A stretch of 5,855 bases of DNA from Thermoprotei archaeon (lineage in GTDB: Archaea; Thermoproteota; Thermoprotei_A; Sulfolobales; Fervidicoccaceae): assembly GCA_022759165.1 (NCBI GenBank), contig JAEMPT010000086.1:1-5855 (forward strand), in the 5' to 3' direction. Below the pieces are notes generated by a model. The model was not told the DNA's origin, ran no database searches, and worked only from the letters and a program-made list of their open reading frames with translations. Below are positions 4,866-5,855 of this stretch, piece after piece (the first letter of the stretch is position 1; the number at the start of each line of letters is the position of its first letter). The translations under genes and the position numbers were made by a program.

Positions 4866-5820
4866 GCTAGGGGAAATAGGCGCTATAAGAAGGATCCTCA
4901 GAGTTCTTGAGCCTGTAATACCTGAGAAGCCATGTTTACCAATTGAAGATGACGTCCAGGCCTTCGATGATTGCAAGCTTGCAGTAAAAATTGACGGTTA
5001 CAGCGAAAGGATGAGCAGATACCCATGGGAACGAATGAGCGATTGGGGCTGGAGAGCAGTCACAGGGCCGGTGAGCGATTTATCGGCGAAGGGTTATAAG
5101 GCAATCGAAATGGTCTATAGCTTAGGTGTTCCGAAGGATGAAGATATAAGAAGGATCGAGGAGCTGGTCTCCGGAATTAGGGAAGCGCTGAAGAGCTATG
5201 GCGTGCAGTTCCTAGGGGGGGACCTAAACTCAAGCTCAGGAGAAATATGGATAGATGTAGCTATAGTGGGTAAACTAATATCGACGTCTCCGGTTCCTAG
5301 GAGCGGGGCAAAGCCAGGAGATAAAGTTTACACTACGCTAGTCAACGGATATGGAAAGCCAGGGCTTCTATATAAGCTATATCAAACTGCCTCATGGAAA
5401 AATGCAAGCCCAAGGCTTCTAAGATTTCGTCCCAGAGCTGTTACTTCCTTCCCAAAAATAATATCCGCCATATCTGTATCATCTGCAATCGACTCCAGTG
5501 ATGGTTTAGCAAAAAGTTTGAAGCTTTTGGCAGAAAGCAGCGGCGTCTCAATTGAAATAAAAAAACTACCTATTTCAAATCATATGAGAGCCGTCCTGAA
5601 GAAGCACGAAGTTGGCATTGAGGAAGCCACCCTCTTTGGCGGAGAGGAATACGAAGTCATTTTTACAACGAAGGAGCCTCAGGACAGAGTAATTCAAGCG
5701 TGCAATAACGAGAGAATCAAGTGCGTAGAGATAGGAGAGGTCCTAAGCGGTAGCGGAGAGGTGCTGTACAAAGGTAAGAAGATCGCGGGTATCGGATGGG
5801 ACCATTTCATAAGTCCATAG
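4858..5820 (+). CDS. thiL: Thiamine-monophosphate kinase
   Basis: ATP-dependent phosphorylation of thiamine monophosphate to thiamine diphosphate, last step of cofactor synthesis, in the cytoplasm. Numbered from ATG 4858 (320 residues), the two AIR-synthase-like halves are clear: IEDDV (29-33), GPVSDLSAKG (70-79), GGDLNSSSGEIWIDVAIVGK (120-139) and RSGAKPGDKVY (148-158) in the first; AIDSSDGLAKSL (210-221), ATLFGGEEYEVIFT (257-270) and WDHF (314-317) in the second. The metal-binding aspartates in EDD, SDL, GGD and SDG are present. Differences from the common form are GGEEY for GGEDY and the region after DGYSE (46-50), which lacks the usual HF. The start is uncertain: TTG 4843 has the better ribosome site (GAGGGAG, 7 bases away), whereas ATG 4858 matches the family N-terminus. 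Either way it overlaps taw3. Confidence 0.92.
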   Translation: MSELGEIGAIRRILRVLEPVIPEKPCLPIEDDVQAFDDCKLAVKIDGYSERMSRYPWERMSDWGWRAVTGPVSDLSAKGYKAIEMVYSLGVPKDEDIRRIEELVSGIREALKSYGVQFLGGDLNSSSGEIWIDVAIVGKLISTSPVPRSGAKPGDKVYTTLVNGYGKPGLLYKLYQTASWKNASPRLLRFRPRAVTSFPKIISAISVSSAIDSSDGLAKSLKLLAESSGVSIEIKKLPISNHMRAVLKKHEVGIEEATLFGGEEYEVIFTTKEPQDRVIQACNNERIKCVEIGEVLSGSGEVLYKGKKIAGIGWDHFISP

Positions 5821-5855
5821 AACCAAATTCATGCTTAGGTTTGTGAACTACCCCG

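Overview
The window looks like chromosomal DNA of an archaeon, most likely a thermophilic member of the Thermoproteota (TACK) lineage; the lineage is inferred, not proven. The evidence for Archaea is a tRNA gene without encoded CCA and with an archaeal BRE/TATA promoter at the right distance, a Taw3/TYW3 wybutosine-pathway protein, GGTGA/GGAGG-type ribosome sites, frequent GTG starts, AGG/AGA arginine codons, and T-tract terminators.

Layout. (1) 10-597, minus strand: a lone class I SAM-dependent methyltransferase, probably leaderless. (2) 797-3200, minus strand: a compact three-gene operon, PadR-family regulator -> ABC-2 ATPase -> ABC-2 permease, with 4-nt or near-zero gene junctions. A perfect 12-bp palindrome lies on the predicted PadR transcription start and is a natural candidate operator. 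(3) 3292-3366, plus strand: tRNA-Val(GAC), divergent from PadR, with its own BRE/TATA box and a T-rich terminator region. (4) 3505-3925, minus strand: an AT-rich pair of small DNA-binding proteins, a ribbon-helix-helix protein overlapping a winged-helix protein, preceded by a 10-bp palindrome between TATA box and start codon. (5) 3975-4265: a non-coding stretch with a strong TATA box followed by two tandem hairpins and a T-tract. It is either a small RNA gene or a structured mRNA leader, and is the least explained part of the window. (6) 4266-5820, plus strand: taw3 and thiL, overlapping. Taw3 acts in tRNA-Phe wyosine modification and ThiL in thiamine diphosphate synthesis.

How the genes work together. 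The PadR-ABC operon reads as a self-regulated exporter of an unknown hydrophobic compound. The RHH/winged-helix pair reads as an autoregulated two-protein transcription unit of unknown target. taw3-thiL is a housekeeping operon whose two products have no evident direct functional link. No CRISPR array, transposase gene or integrase gene is visible. The last bases of the window (5843-5855) resemble, from memory, the conserved end of IS200/IS605-type elements, which cannot be confirmed here.
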